From positions 124,001-188,000 of the forward strand of contig JAGWZK010000001.1 in NCBI GenBank assembly GCA_018968885.1: a DNA stretch of 64,000 nucleotides, given 5' to 3'. This DNA comes from Planctomycetota bacterium. GTDB lineage: Bacteria > Planctomycetota > Phycisphaerae > Phycisphaerales > UBA1924. The position numbers and the translations under genes were made by a program. Below the pieces are notes generated by a model. The model ran no database searches and was not told the origin of the DNA. It saw only the letters and a list, made by a program, of their open reading frames with translations. Positions within the stretch are counted from its first letter, which is position 1. Each line of letters starts with the position of its first letter. Positions 33,385 to 44,600 of the stretch are shown here, in pieces.

Positions 33385-33624
33385 AACAATCTCACTTTCC
33401 AAGCAAGCCGACCGGAAGCGGACCTTTGCGAGGGACGCGAACCGGTCGGAAAAACCGCTGCCACCATCAACGGAGTGTTGTTTGACTGACATGATGTCTG
33501 TTGCGTTGACGGTCCCACCCATCACACGCAGCGGATTGATCACACGCCGCACAACACCGAAGAACTTTTCGAGGCAAGCGATCCCGAGGGCTTTCGCACT
33601 CGGGATCGTGAAAGGGCAATCGAA

Positions 33625-34824
<1,200 letters not shown>

Positions 34825-34990
34825 GACTGTGCTCCGAGAGAAATGCGCCAGCGGGCCATTCTGCCCATCCGGCCGATGTTGAGATATCCCGCGCCAGTCA
34901 CTGGAGTTGCCAGCGTCTGACGCGGGGACGATTCCATTGTCTACAACCGCTGTGCCACGCGGCACGGGTTGTGATGTTGATCGCGTCAAT

Positions 34991-35009
34991 GGGCCTTTTC
35001 AGGCCCTTT
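34991..35009. other. Small hairpin between tRNA-Thr and tuf
   Basis: GGGCC, loop, GGCCC followed by TTTG on the plus strand. It is on the wrong strand to end tuf and sits just 3' of tRNA-Thr on the minus strand. It may be a processing hairpin or an attenuator in the tuf leader. Weak evidence. Confidence 0.3.
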
Positions 35010-35021
35010 GCCGCGAATCAA

Positions 35022-35093
35022 AGCCGCTGATGGGAGTTGAACCCACGACCTCACCCTTACCAAGGGTGCGCTCTACCACTGAGCTACAGCGGC
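35022..35093 (-). tRNA. tRNA-Thr (GGT)
   Basis: A 72-nt cloverleaf on the minus strand: acceptor GCCGCTG with CAGCGGC, anticodon stem CACCC/GGGTG around TTGGTAA, T-loop TTCAACT. It leads the tuf operon, as in many bacteria. Confidence 0.96.
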
Positions 35094-35343
35094 ATGAGGC
35101 GCCATTGGGGGGCGACTCCTGCACAAATGACACCCATCAGAACGAAGGAGGTCCCTCTGACAGGGAGGGGATAGTAGCGAGTAGGGTCAAACGGTCAATG
35201 AAGATGGAGTCATGCTGCGACGCGAGGGCAGTTGATCGGATAGACTGGCGGTGAGGATGAGTTGCACGTGGTGATACCATGCGCCTGGCTAGACGGGAAG
35301 GTCTAACGAGATTGATTATAGGACTTATCAGGATACTACTTAT

Positions 35344-36516
35344 ATGAGTCAGATTCACTTACCAGCCGCGGGTGGGGTGATGAGGTTGGGGGTGTTGGGA
35401 GTGGTTGCCGCCGGTGCGATGGCACGGGTGCCTTGGCCGGCGGAGAGCTGGGGGGCATCGGTAAACCTGACCGGGATTGAGGGGGCGGGAACCAACGACT
35501 TCTACCAGGACCTGTCGGCGGCGGTGTGGGATGGCGAGACGGGCCGACTGTGGGTGGCGCGGAATGGGCCGACCCCAAACTCGAAACTGTGGGCGTTGCG
35601 GCAGAGTGGATCGACGTGGGTGGTCGATACGCAGAGTTCATTGCGTGGCGAGTGGACAGGGCTGGGAGATCTTGAGGCGGTCACGCTCTGCCCGCAGACT
35701 CCGAGTGTGGTGTACTGCGCGAGTGAGGGTGAGCAGGTGATTCGTGCCTTGAGCGTGAGCACGTATGGCACCGTGACGATTCTGAGGCAGTGGAATGTGA
35801 CGAGCGCGGTGCCTGCGAGTGGTGGAGATGGAATTGAGGGATTGACGTTTGTGCCGAACTGGGCACTGGAGGAGGCGGGGTTTGCGATATTGAGCGGCGG
35901 CGCACAGACGCGATCAACGCTGGGTCTGGGTGGATTGTTCTTTGTGGGCAATCAGATTGATGGGCGTATCTACGTGCTGGATCTGTCGCCCTCGGGGGCA
36001 TCGTTCACGTGGTACGGATCTCTGGCGACGAATTACCCGGAGATTGCGGAGTTGACGTTTGATGCTTCAACGCGGCAGTTGTTGATTCTGCATGGAGACA
36101 ATCAGAATCGGATTGAAGTGTGCGCGCTGACGGCGACAGGAACAGGAACCTCGCGGCGATTGACCGAAGTGCAGACGATTGAGCGGCCCACGGGAAGCGC
36201 AACAAACGCGAACATTGAGGGGTTAGCGATTCTGGATGGCGCGACGTGCTCAACGGGGAATGGTGCGCACGCAGGTTGGAGGTCGTTGTTTCTCACGATT
36301 GATGATGGAGGAACGGATTCCCTGCGCTGGTTCAAGCAATGGCCGTGTGTATGTGCCGGAGATTTCAACGCGGATGGAACAATCGATTTCTTTGATTACC
36401 TGGATTATGTGAGTGTGTTCTCATCGAACGGAGCGCGTGCGGATATCAACCAGGATGGCACGATTGATTTCTTTGATTACCTGGATTTCGTAGGCGCATT
36501 CTCGGCGGGGTGCTGA
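35344..36516 (+). CDS. Secreted beta-propeller (esterase-like phytase type) with GC-type dockerin-like C-terminus
   Basis: 390 residues with an N-terminal signal-like segment (VMRLGVLGVVAAGAMA). The body has repeated motifs such as DLSAAVWDGETGRLWVA, LGDLEAVTLC, GIEGLTFVP and AELTFDASTRQLLILHGDN, like the esterase-like-activity-of-phytase propellers. The last 55 residues hold two calcium-loop repeats, DFNADGTIDFFDYLDY and DINQDGTIDFFDYLDF, ending in AGC. The same tail occurs on the protein at 41476. The tail probably anchors or sorts the protein outside the cell. The enzymatic role is uncertain. GATACT lies 6 nt before the ATG. Confidence 0.72.
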   Translation: MSQIHLPAAGGVMRLGVLGVVAAGAMARVPWPAESWGASVNLTGIEGAGTNDFYQDLSAAVWDGETGRLWVARNGPTPNSKLWALRQSGSTWVVDTQSSLRGEWTGLGDLEAVTLCPQTPSVVYCASEGEQVIRALSVSTYGTVTILRQWNVTSAVPASGGDGIEGLTFVPNWALEEAGFAILSGGAQTRSTLGLGGLFFVGNQIDGRIYVLDLSPSGASFTWYGSLATNYPEIAELTFDASTRQLLILHGDNQNRIEVCALTATGTGTSRRLTEVQTIERPTGSATNANIEGLAILDGATCSTGNGAHAGWRSLFLTIDDGGTDSLRWFKQWPCVCAGDFNADGTIDFFDYLDYVSVFSSNGARADINQDGTIDFFDYLDFVGAFSAGC

Positions 36517-36673
36517 AAAGCAGCAAACGGGCCACAAACACCGGATTGGACATCGGGGAAAAGCGTGAAAATGGCTTGCGAAGGAGTGAGCGGGCGCAGT
36601 AGATTGTCGTTGTAGGTCTTGGCTGGTGTCCGCGCATTGGCGAAGGTTCACGTTGTTGTGGAGGAGACAAGTC

Positions 36674-39600
36674 ATGGCTCGTTTGCAAGGTTGCACGTTG
36701 CGTGCTGCGCATGTGGCGGCTTTGGCTGGTGGTGTGGTGTCGCTGTTGGTTGGTGTCGCCAACGGACAGACCAGGCAATGGAATGCCGCGACAGGGCTGT
36801 GGTATGACGCGGCGAAGTGGTCGCCGAACGGAACTCCGACCCCGACGGATGTGGTTTGGGTGAACAACGGCGGTGTGGTGACTATTGACAATTACTTGTA
36901 TCCCACCGTTCTGGATCTGGTGGTGGCGGCCAATGCCAATGGCGGTTTGGCGTCGCGCTTCGGCTGGATTGATGTGACGCGCGACATGACGGTTGGACGT
37001 GATGCGGGAACAACGGGCGTCGCGGAGTTTGGGATTGCGGGAGGCACATCTGCGGTGCACGTGCGTCAGGACCTGACGGTTGGAAAGGCCGGGACGGGAA
37101 CGTTTCGCAAGATGGGCGGTTTCTCGATGGATGTCGGGCGGTTCCTGACGATCGGAAAGGAGAATGGATCGAACGGATACTTCCAACAGGATAATGCTGG
37201 CCATGTTGTTGAAGTTCTGGGCAATATCACCATCGGCGATCAGGCGGGATCGACCGGGCGATATGACCTGGACGATGGAACATTGCGGAGTGAGAGGACA
37301 TTCATCGGGCGCGACACTGGTTCGAACGGAGTCATGAATATTGGTGCCAACGGCGTGCTGGAGATTGGCGGATTCAGCGGCTACATGAATGTGGGCACTT
37401 CGTTCTCGAGCCCAAATGCGACGGTGCGAGTGAATGGCGGAACGATTCGCGCGGTAGGCGCGAATGCGAACAGCGCGATGGTTGAGGTGTCGGGCGAGAA
37501 TGCGGAGTTGAGCGGCATCGGGCGGTATGACATCAAGGTGCGGTACAACACGCAGCAATTTGCTTCGCCGGGAATCGGCAGCAACAAGGTGTCGCTGACC
37601 TTTGCGCGCGACACCATCGATAAAAGTGCAAAGCTGACGGCGACGCAGGGTTTGACGGTGGGGAACGCCGCAGCGGATGTGGCTTCGCGGAATGCGCTCT
37701 CGGCCAAGATGGTGCAGGGGACCGAGTTCCACCTGTCGTGGGCGGGTTCGAGCGCGACGGATCAGGGGATTTCCTAAAACCTGCCTCAGGGGTGGAATCG
37801 TCCGGAGGCACCCGAGATTCGCATGGCTTGGGATACCACGCAGGCGACGGGGCCGGCGGGGGATGAGATTCACGTGCGGGCAAGGTTGTGGCAGTTTGGC
37901 CAGCACAGCCGTGGCGAACTGGCGGCACCTGTTGGGGGAGCGAGCTTCAACCCCACGGTCAATGGTGACAAGCCGAATCAGATCCGCAACATCACCACGA
38001 CAGTGTCGGCGAATCTCTCATTGATTGATGGGAAGACCGCGAACATGGGGGGCGAGTTTGATGTGGCGGTGGGTGCCAAGGGCGTGGCGCCGGTGCATCA
38101 GGATCCGCGGATCGCGGCGTTACACGCGCGGGGATTGACGGGCGAGGGTGTGGTGTTTGGCCAGGTGGAACCGGGCAGCCCGTATCTCGTGCATGGCGCA
38201 TTTGACAACTGGCAGAGCAGTGATCCATCTGTCTTGCGCGCGGCGTACGACGGCGCAGCTCCTGCGGCGGGCGCATCGAGCGGTCACGCGACACGCGTGG
38301 CATCGATCATGATCGGGTACGACCCGCTGGGCATTCATGTGGATCATGAGTCGCGATTCGAAGCGGCGGGAAACCGCATCAACAACGGATTCGGATTCAC
38401 GGGCGTGGCGCCCAAGGGCAAGCTGCTCACCAACGGAAGTTCGGGTGTGGCGGAAATCACGTCTGTGGCCACCGGAAATGTTGGCGGCGCGCCTGTGAAA
38501 GTGATGAACATGAGCGCGGGTGTGCCGGGCTCGAGCGCCAACGGCCAGTCGCAAAGCGAGAGAGCGATTGATCACTTCGTTGAGGCAAACGGCATTATCT
38601 TTACGAAGAGTGCGGGGAACGCGGGCAGAGTCAGCGCGATCACCACACCGGGTGGCGCGTACAACGCGATTGTGGTGGGCAATCTGGAGTATGGCGCGGA
38701 TGTGTCGTATCCGACGGATTTCGATCCGGCGAATGCCGCGCTGAGCGGAAGTTCGTCACGGGGTCCGACGGCGGATGGTCGTTCCAAACCGGATATCACG
38801 GCGCTGGGAACGGGTAACTACTCGGCGTTCACGATGGAGAATGAGTATCGCGTGCCACGGGCGGGTGGTGGATTCAACTACATCTCACAGATCGATCCGG
38901 CGTACATGGAATCCGGGAATCGTGGTCTATACAGCACGCGTTCGCGCCAATCCGGTTCAGAAGCGGGTGTGGCGGTGGAAGGAACGTCGTTTGCGGCGCC
39001 GACTGTGGCTGGTGTGGCCGGTTTGATGGTGCAGCAGGGAACGATCTCGCACGCGGGCGCGGATCGCACCGAGGCACACAATCCGCTGTCGATCAAGAGC
39101 GTGCTGATGACGACGGCGGACAAACGTCCCTACGGCGGTGATACCTATCGCTGGTCGAAAGGTGTGGATGGAGCGGGTGATGATGCCAACACGCGGATTC
39201 CACTTTCATTCCGTTGGGGCGCGGGCATGCTGAACCCGGTCGGAGCAGTGGATCTGATCGCCACGAGTCCACAGGAGCACAACGACCACGTGACGTCGTC
39301 GGGTTGGGATTACAACGCGATGTTGACGAGCACGAGTCACGACACGATTGGCGGCGGAGTGGATGTGGGTCTCGGGCATCTGTATGACGTGCGGTTTGAT
39401 GCACCGATGGTGACCACGAATTTCTCGTTCATCGCGACGCTGAACTGGTTTAACCACGTGGGCGTGGCAGATGGTGCGGGAAACTATGCCGCGGGCACTC
39501 TGGTGAATCTTGACCTGACGGCGTATCTGTGGGATGGAACCAACGCGCCGATTGAGATTGCCCGCAGCGACAGCACGATTGACAACGTTGAGCACATCTG

Positions 39601-39808
39601 GCTGCGCAACGGCTTGACCATTCCCGGCGACGCCAATGGCGGCATGTCATTCACGAGTCTGCTGTTGCGTGTTTCCGGGGCTGGGTGGCGCGGTGCCGCA
39701 GTCGCGGAGGAATATGCACTGAGTTGGAAGACGTATCTGATTCCGACGCCGAGCGGCGTGAGTGTGTTGAGCGTTGTCGGATTGGTTGCGATTCGTCGTC
39801 GCCGATAA
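36674..39808 (+). pseudogene. Subtilisin-like (S8) secreted protease split by one in-frame TAA
   Basis: One reading frame runs from the ATG at 36674 (after a GGAGG site) to 39808, except for a TAA at 37775-37777. Part 1 (367 residues) has a signal peptide and G-rich beta-helix repeats (TVGRDAGTTGVAEFGIAGG-like units). Part 2 continues NLPQGWNRPEAPEIRM and carries the S8 domain: His in SGHATRVASIM, oxyanion Asn in KSAGNAG, Ser in GTSFAAPTVAG. The usual Asp of the DTG motif is Glu (GQVEPG). The C-terminus, IPTPSGVSVLSVVGLVAIRRRR-like (shown as IPTPSG, a helix and RRRR), is a membrane sorting tail. It could be a true nonsense allele, a sequencing error or readthrough. Confidence 0.8.
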
Positions 39809-39832
39809 TCCTGTGCTGAAACACGCTTCATG

Positions 39833-39858
39833 GCCCCGGTCCGTGACCGGGGCTTTTT
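39833..39858 (+). terminator. Intrinsic terminator after the subtilase
   Basis: GCCCCGGTC (39833-39841) and GACCGGGGC (39845-39853) form a perfect 9-bp stem with a 3-nt loop, followed by TTTTT. Confidence 0.92.
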
Positions 39859-39993
39859 GATTCCCCCTCACTGGGGTGTTCACCCTCTTTATTCCCGTTT
39901 CGTCGGAAATAGTTTGTTGCAGGGCAACCTTGCTGCCGATGGGAGCGAATGTGACTGCGGCCCTCTCTTGGCGGGAATCTTGCCTTCATTTCC

Positions 39994-40854
39994 ATGACTG
40001 AAGCCCCTGCACTCATTTGGCTTGCTTCGTATCCAAAAAGTGGAAACACTTGGCTGCGGTTTCTGCTCGCCAGCTATTTTTTCGGACCTCCGGCGTCGAG
40101 TGTTGAGGTTGGTCAGCGGATTCCGGACATTCACAAGGTCAAGGAGATTCCGCCGCAGGCCGGGCACGACCTGGGTCTGGGTGTGGCGACTCCTGGGCGT
40201 CGTGTGGTTTTTGCCAAGACGCACCTTGCCGCGGCGACTGCCCATCCGTATTGGAATCAGACGTGTGCCGCGATCGTGGTGGTGAGGAATCCTTCGGATG
40301 TGCTGCTGTCGAATCTGAACTTCCTGCGGCTGGAGGGAGGCCCGGCATCGCAGAATGTCACAGATGATCAGTATGCGCGGATTTTTGTGCAGATGGGTGG
40401 AGATCCGCGCTGGTATGAACAGGGCTTTGGAACATTGGATCTGCACCTGGCAAGTTGGCAAGCTGCAGTGACGTTTCCGCGCATGGCGATTCGCTATGAA
40501 GACTTGAAGTCGGACACGACGGGAACTTTGCGAGGTGTAATTCAGTTTTTGCGACCAGCTGCAGGAGTTGATGAAGAGCGTTTGGAGCGGGCGGTGGCTG
40601 CATCCTCCTTTGAGAAGATGCGGGAAATGGAAGTGGCCGAGAAGAATTCGGGCAAACGCACGCTGTTTGAAGGTAGTGCGGACAAGGCCTCGCGCGGTCA
40701 GACGTTTGTGCGCGGAGGCAAGATGGCGCAAGGGCTAGCGCATCTGGGGGCGGATCTTGATCTGGCGTGTGAGCAACGCTTTGCGAACTTCATGGCGATT
40801 TCGGGATATGAGCAGCGCTTTGCCCGCAGTCCGTCTTCGCAGCAGGCGATGTGA
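39994..40854 (+). CDS. Sulfotransferase (PAPS-dependent)
   Basis: 286 residues. The 5'-phosphosulfate loop SYPKSGNTWLR is at about residues 11-21 and the 3'-phosphate motif VVVRNPSDVLLSNLNFL at about 97-113. RYEDLKSD and a C-terminal FVRGGK stretch fit the sulfotransferase domain. It moves sulfate from PAPS to a hydroxyl or amine, possibly a cell-surface glycan or lipid. No neighbours indicate the acceptor. The ORF starts 136 nt after the upstream terminator. No clear ribosome site is present. Confidence 0.88.
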   Translation: MTEAPALIWLASYPKSGNTWLRFLLASYFFGPPASSVEVGQRIPDIHKVKEIPPQAGHDLGLGVATPGRRVVFAKTHLAAATAHPYWNQTCAAIVVVRNPSDVLLSNLNFLRLEGGPASQNVTDDQYARIFVQMGGDPRWYEQGFGTLDLHLASWQAAVTFPRMAIRYEDLKSDTTGTLRGVIQFLRPAAGVDEERLERAVAASSFEKMREMEVAEKNSGKRTLFEGSADKASRGQTFVRGGKMAQGLAHLGADLDLACEQRFANFMAISGYEQRFARSPSSQQAM

Positions 40855-40868
40855 TTCAAGGCTGAGCG

Positions 40869-41270
40869 TTACTTTAGTAGCAAACCAAGTACTACCGCGA
40901 CACAGCACGCAGCGAGGCCAATCCCGGTCCACCAGATGGACGAGGTGAGCGGATCGGTGTCGCGCGGCCCGGGATCATCACCCAGCAAGGAACTGCCCCA
41001 AGGTTGGTGCCATGAGTACCAGAGCCCGGCGATGCCGTCGGAATCCCAGCCGCACTTCAGACGCCAGAGAAAGATCAAACCGAAGAGTGCGCCAGCGATC
41101 TTCAGATAGATGACGCTGTAGACACGGTCGCTCCACACCAGAGGCACGATGAGGCCAGCAAGAAGCACGACGACGAGTGCCGCGATATGCAATGGATGGA
41201 AGAGCGGTGGCTTCTCAACCACTTTGGGCTTGTGACGATCGGGGTCGAGGTGGAATGGATCGATTGGCAT
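40869..41270 (-). CDS. Small membrane protein, unknown
   Basis: 133 residues from the ATG at 41270; the frame upstream (to 41831) is a shadow of the HAF-repeat gene. Three membrane helices are predicted by eye: about 28-48 (IAALVVVLLAGLIVPLVW), 56-74 and 112-131. The loop between helices 2 and 3 is Trp/Gly rich (LWYSWHQPWGSSLLG). TATTCT lies 6 nt before the ATG with no ribosome site, so the mRNA may be leaderless. I do not recognise the family. Confidence 0.65.
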   Translation of the reverse strand: MPIDPFHLDPDRHKPKVVEKPPLFHPLHIAALVVVLLAGLIVPLVWSDRVYSVIYLKIAGALFGLIFLWRLKCGWDSDGIAGLWYSWHQPWGSSLLGDDPGPRDTDPLTSSIWWTGIGLAACCVAVVLGLLLK

Positions 41271-41276
41271 AGTCCG

Positions 41277-41282
41277 AGAATA
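41277..41282 (-). promoter_or_regulatory. TATTCT -10 box of the small membrane protein
   Basis: Minus-strand TTATTCTCGGACT puts the -10 hexamer 6 nt before the ATG at 41270, the spacing expected for a leaderless transcript. Confidence 0.4.
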
Positions 41283-41475
41283 ACGGTCGCTGGTGACATC
41301 CCTGCAGGATAGTGGGAAGCCAAGCTGAGTCTCGCAAAATTGATCGGATATGCGGGTCTGCGGTTGCAAGGTTTGGGCCCGGTCTGGCAAGTCGTGACTG
41401 GGAAGGGGCGTGGCTGGCGATGGGCTTGTGAGGGCATTGCGCCGGAAACGAACTTTCGTGTGAAGGGTTCTGACT

Positions 41476-42789
41476 ATGTCTTCTCGATCGATTGGGCTCG
41501 CGGCGCAAGTGTGTACGACGGCGGCGTGGCTGCTGTGCGTGGGAGGCGCCGCAGCCCAATCGATCACGAGCGTGGGGTTGTTTCCCGGCGGCGGCAATTC
41601 GGCGGTGTATGCGATCAGCAATGGTGGTGCGGCTGCGGCAGGGTTCAGTAATGATGCCACAAGCCGCGACATGACGCTGCGGTGGTTGCAGCCGAGTACG
41701 ACGCAGAACCTGGGCTTGCTTCCGGTTGGCGTGACGAACACGTATGGGCAGGCTATCAGTCTGGGTGGCACGATCATCGCTGGGTATGGGGATAGTGGTG
41801 GAAACACGCGCGCGTTTCGCTGGACGAACACCGGTGGATATCAGGTGCTGCCGCTGATTCCCGGAACGAACTTTGCGACGGCGAGTGGAATCAGCAGTGC
41901 CGGAACACGAGTTGTGGGGACCAGCGGCATCGGCACGACTGCACGGGCGTTTCTGTGGGAAGATTCAAATCCGGGGGTGGTGCTGAACCTGGGAGTGCTC
42001 GCGGGTCAGCTCTCCAGCAGCGCGAACGCGATCAGTGGAGATGGTTCGACGATTGTCGGCGCAAGCGGAACGTTGGCGTTTCGCTGGACGAGCACGAGAG
42101 GCATGGTGAGTTTGGGAAGTTTGCCGGGGCAGACATCGGCGACAGCGCGGAGTGTGAGTCCCACAGGAACGACCGTCGCGGGCTTGTGGAACAACGGCGG
42201 CGAACGAGGATTCAAATGGACGGCAACAACGGGGATGGTGGATCTGCCATTCATGCCCACCGGGACGGTTTTGCGGCCGCGAGGCATCAGTGGCGATGGG
42301 GTGCTCGTTGTCGGGCAAGGCAACGGGAAGATTGGCCTGGGCGCGTTTGTGCACAGTGACGCGATGGGCACGGTTGATCTCGCATCGTATCTGGAAGCAC
42401 GGGGCGTGAACCTGACGGGCTGGCAATTGAATGACTGCTACGCGGTGGATCAGCATGGAACAGCGTTTGGCGGCTGCGGCTTCTTCGAAGGGCACGCGGT
42501 TGGATTTGTGGTAAGAGGGCTCAGCAGGCCGAGTTTAGCAGAGAGCGCCCCGACAGCGAGTGCAGGGGTCGGCATCAGTAGTGCCGGGGGCATCGGCGGT
42601 GGGGAACCCTTGCATATCGCATGCCGCGGCAAGGACCGCGACGGCGATGGGCACTTCGATTTCTTTGATTATCTCAGCGTGGTGAGTGGTTTCAGCGACA
42701 GTGATGTCGGCGTGGATTTCAACGGCGATACGGTGATCGACTTCTTTGATTATCTGGACTTTGTTGCAGCATTCTCGATGCCACGATGA
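41476..42789 (+). CDS. Secreted HAF-repeat protein with dockerin-like C-terminus
   Basis: 437 residues with a signal peptide (to about residue 28, GGAAAQ). Six or so HAF repeats follow, each a pattern of A-x-G-I-S-x-x-G-x-x-V-x-G then A-F-x-W, for example SSAGTRVVGTSGIGTTARAFLW. A low-complexity Ser/Ala/Gly linker (about 345-375) leads to two calcium-loop repeats (DRDGDGHFDFFDYL, DFNGDTVIDFFDYLDF) like those of the protein at 35344, but ending AFSMPR rather than AGC. HAF proteins are extracellular, with unknown ligand. The dockerin-like tail likely sorts it. Confidence 0.78.
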   Translation: MSSRSIGLAAQVCTTAAWLLCVGGAAAQSITSVGLFPGGGNSAVYAISNGGAAAAGFSNDATSRDMTLRWLQPSTTQNLGLLPVGVTNTYGQAISLGGTIIAGYGDSGGNTRAFRWTNTGGYQVLPLIPGTNFATASGISSAGTRVVGTSGIGTTARAFLWEDSNPGVVLNLGVLAGQLSSSANAISGDGSTIVGASGTLAFRWTSTRGMVSLGSLPGQTSATARSVSPTGTTVAGLWNNGGERGFKWTATTGMVDLPFMPTGTVLRPRGISGDGVLVVGQGNGKIGLGAFVHSDAMGTVDLASYLEARGVNLTGWQLNDCYAVDQHGTAFGGCGFFEGHAVGFVVRGLSRPSLAESAPTASAGVGISSAGGIGGGEPLHIACRGKDRDGDGHFDFFDYLSVVSGFSDSDVGVDFNGDTVIDFFDYLDFVAAFSMPR

Positions 42790-42807
42790 GCGGCGAGTTG
42801 TTCAGGG

Positions 42808-44478
42808 TCAGAGGTCGGTGAAAGCCAGTTCGAAGCGTGCAAGATATTTCTTCAGGCGGTCTGCATCATTGCGGACCCTCTTTTTCGTACGCGATGCTGC
42901 GAAGAGTGTGCGGCCCGCTTCAGAGAGTGAGCGGCTCTGGCGGCAGATACGCACAACATGTTCGAGTTGCACGCGGTCAAAGTCGTCAAGATCAGCGGAG
43001 AGTGTGCCGGGCAAGGGTGAGGGCGGCGTTGAAGCGTGGAGTGCATCGGGCAGCGCGGCGTGTGCTGGCAATGCCGCCGTTGCTGATGCAGAGGCGGGGT
43101 GATTCGCGGCAGTCGGGGCCCACTGGCGTTGCAGGCGTTGAATCTCTTGCTGCACCGTCTCGACGCTGATACGGCCGCTGGATGACAGAGTGCACAGGCG
43201 GGTCACACTGGCAGAGAGATCACGGAAGTTGCCGCTCCATGTGGCAGTGGGGGAGAGGGCAAAGGCGAGATATGCGTCGCGCGCTTCGGTCGTGAATCGG
43301 ACCGCACGCTGGGCGCGACGGGCGAATTGGTCCAGTTCGTAGTCCAGATTCGGCTCGATGTCTTCGCGGCGATCTGCGAGCGAAGGCAGCGTGAATGTCC
43401 AGAGATTGATGCGGGCCAAGAGGTCTTCGCGGAAATGACCCGATGCGACGCGAGAGGCAAGATCGCGATTCGTTCCGGCGATGAGCGTGAACGAGCTGGA
43501 GACCTCGGCATCCGCCCCGAGAGGAAGAAAAGTCTTGTGCTCGATGGCTCGGAGGAGCATGGCCTGCTCATCCAGACCGAGTTCGCCGATTTCATCGAGA
43601 AAGAGCATGCCGCCATCGGAAGCGCGGAGCAGACCTGGGCGGTCTGCAGCGGCACCGGTGAAGGCGCCTTTGCGGTGGCCGAAGAGAGTGGACATGGCAC
43701 CATCGCCGCGAAGCGTGGCGCAGTTTACTTCGACGAGTGGGCCGTTGATCAAGTGCAGGTGGTGGCGGAGTTCATAGATGCGTTTGGCAAGCTGGCTTTT
43801 GCCTGCGCCGGTGGGACCGGTGAGGAGGATGGGATCGAGGGAGTGTGCCGCGACGTGCTCGATATCGGTGATCAGCGTGTTGAAGGCGGCGTTGCGGGTA
43901 TCGATTCCGGACTTGAGACCAGCGACGCGGGATTTGACGTCGGCGGCGAATCGCACGGCAAGAGAGTCGTAGCGGGAAAGGTCGAGGTCGATGACTTTGA
44001 CGATGCCGCGCGGGTCGGCGGGAGTCTTGGAGTTGCGACTCGGGCGATCAGGGCTTGTCTGCACCAACTTGGCGGGGAAGCGGCGTACCTGAGTCAGCAG
44101 GAAGAGGCAGATCTGGGCGACGTGCGTGCCGGTGGTGATGTGGACGAGGTAGTCTTCTTTGTCAGGGTCGAAGCGATAGCCGCGCGCGAAGTCGTCGAGC
44201 TTGGTGTAGACCTCTTCAAAGTCCCACGGATCTTTCTGGTCGTGCTGGTGGAGTCGGACGGCGGTGTGGGGCGAGGCCCGCTCGATGTCCTTGGTGGTGC
44301 GCTCGGCGAGCGCATAGGCAAAGCGTGGATAGAGGAGCTCGAGGCGATCGATCTTGAGTTCGGGTTGCTGACAGAGAGAGAGTGTGGGCCGCCAACGCTG
44401 CCAGCGCTGCTCGTTCATGACGTTGTCGAGCGTGGTGCCGAGCATAGAGATGGCGACGAGTTTGCGGCGGGAAGGCAT
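42808..44478 (-). CDS. rtcR: RtcR, sigma-54-dependent activator of the RNA-repair operon
   Basis: 556 residues. The N-terminal domain (about 1-180), with LLYPRFAYALAE, YLVHITTGTHVAQICLFLLTQ and RGIVKVIDLDLSRYD, matches the CARF-like sensor of RtcR. The AAA+ domain has Walker A GPTGAGKS (221-228), the sigma-54 contact loop GAFTGA (271-276) and Walker B GGMLFLDEIGE. A C-terminal helix-turn-helix is at about 505-550 after an Ala/Pro linker. RtcR senses RNA-damage ligands and switches on rtc genes. It is divergent from the Ro60 gene, which has a -24/-12 promoter. Its own TACAAT -10 lies 5 nt before the ATG. Confidence 0.95.
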   Translation of the reverse strand: MPSRRKLVAISMLGTTLDNVMNEQRWQRWRPTLSLCQQPELKIDRLELLYPRFAYALAERTTKDIERASPHTAVRLHQHDQKDPWDFEEVYTKLDDFARGYRFDPDKEDYLVHITTGTHVAQICLFLLTQVRRFPAKLVQTSPDRPSRNSKTPADPRGIVKVIDLDLSRYDSLAVRFAADVKSRVAGLKSGIDTRNAAFNTLITDIEHVAAHSLDPILLTGPTGAGKSQLAKRIYELRHHLHLINGPLVEVNCATLRGDGAMSTLFGHRKGAFTGAAADRPGLLRASDGGMLFLDEIGELGLDEQAMLLRAIEHKTFLPLGADAEVSSSFTLIAGTNRDLASRVASGHFREDLLARINLWTFTLPSLADRREDIEPNLDYELDQFARRAQRAVRFTTEARDAYLAFALSPTATWSGNFRDLSASVTRLCTLSSSGRISVETVQQEIQRLQRQWAPTAANHPASASATAALPAHAALPDALHASTPPSPLPGTLSADLDDFDRVQLEHVVRICRQSRSLSEAGRTLFAASRTKKRVRNDADRLKKYLARFELAFTDL

Positions 44479-44483
44479 AGCCC

Positions 44484-44489
44484 ATTGTA
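44484..44489 (-). promoter_or_regulatory. TACAAT -10 box of rtcR
   Basis: Minus-strand GTATACAATGGGCT precedes the ATG with a 5-nt gap, consistent with a leaderless, sigma-70-type transcript for the regulator. Confidence 0.5.
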
Positions 44490-44582
44490 TACGTCATATA
44501 TTCTGAGATACGCTTTCATCGCCAGGGATCGCGTTCAAGACCGGCCTGCAGGCGCTTTGCATCAAAAACGCGGTTTTGGGGC

Positions 44583-44600
44583 TTGGCATGGCATGTGCAA
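44583..44600 (+). promoter_or_regulatory. Sigma-54 (-24/-12) promoter of the Ro60-rtcB operon
   Basis: TTGGCATGGCATGTGCAA has GG at -24 (44585-44586) and GC at -12 (44597-44598) separated by 10 nt, exactly the sigma-54 spacing, in the gap between rtcR and the Ro60 gene. The only departure in the -12 element is GTGC for TTGC. Palindromes upstream (GCCTGCAGGC near 44551; CAAAA-6 nt-TTTTG near 44564) are candidate RtcR sites. A short hairpin (CGCGAC/GTCGCG) lies in the leader, before an AGGAGG ribosome site. Confidence 0.85.
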
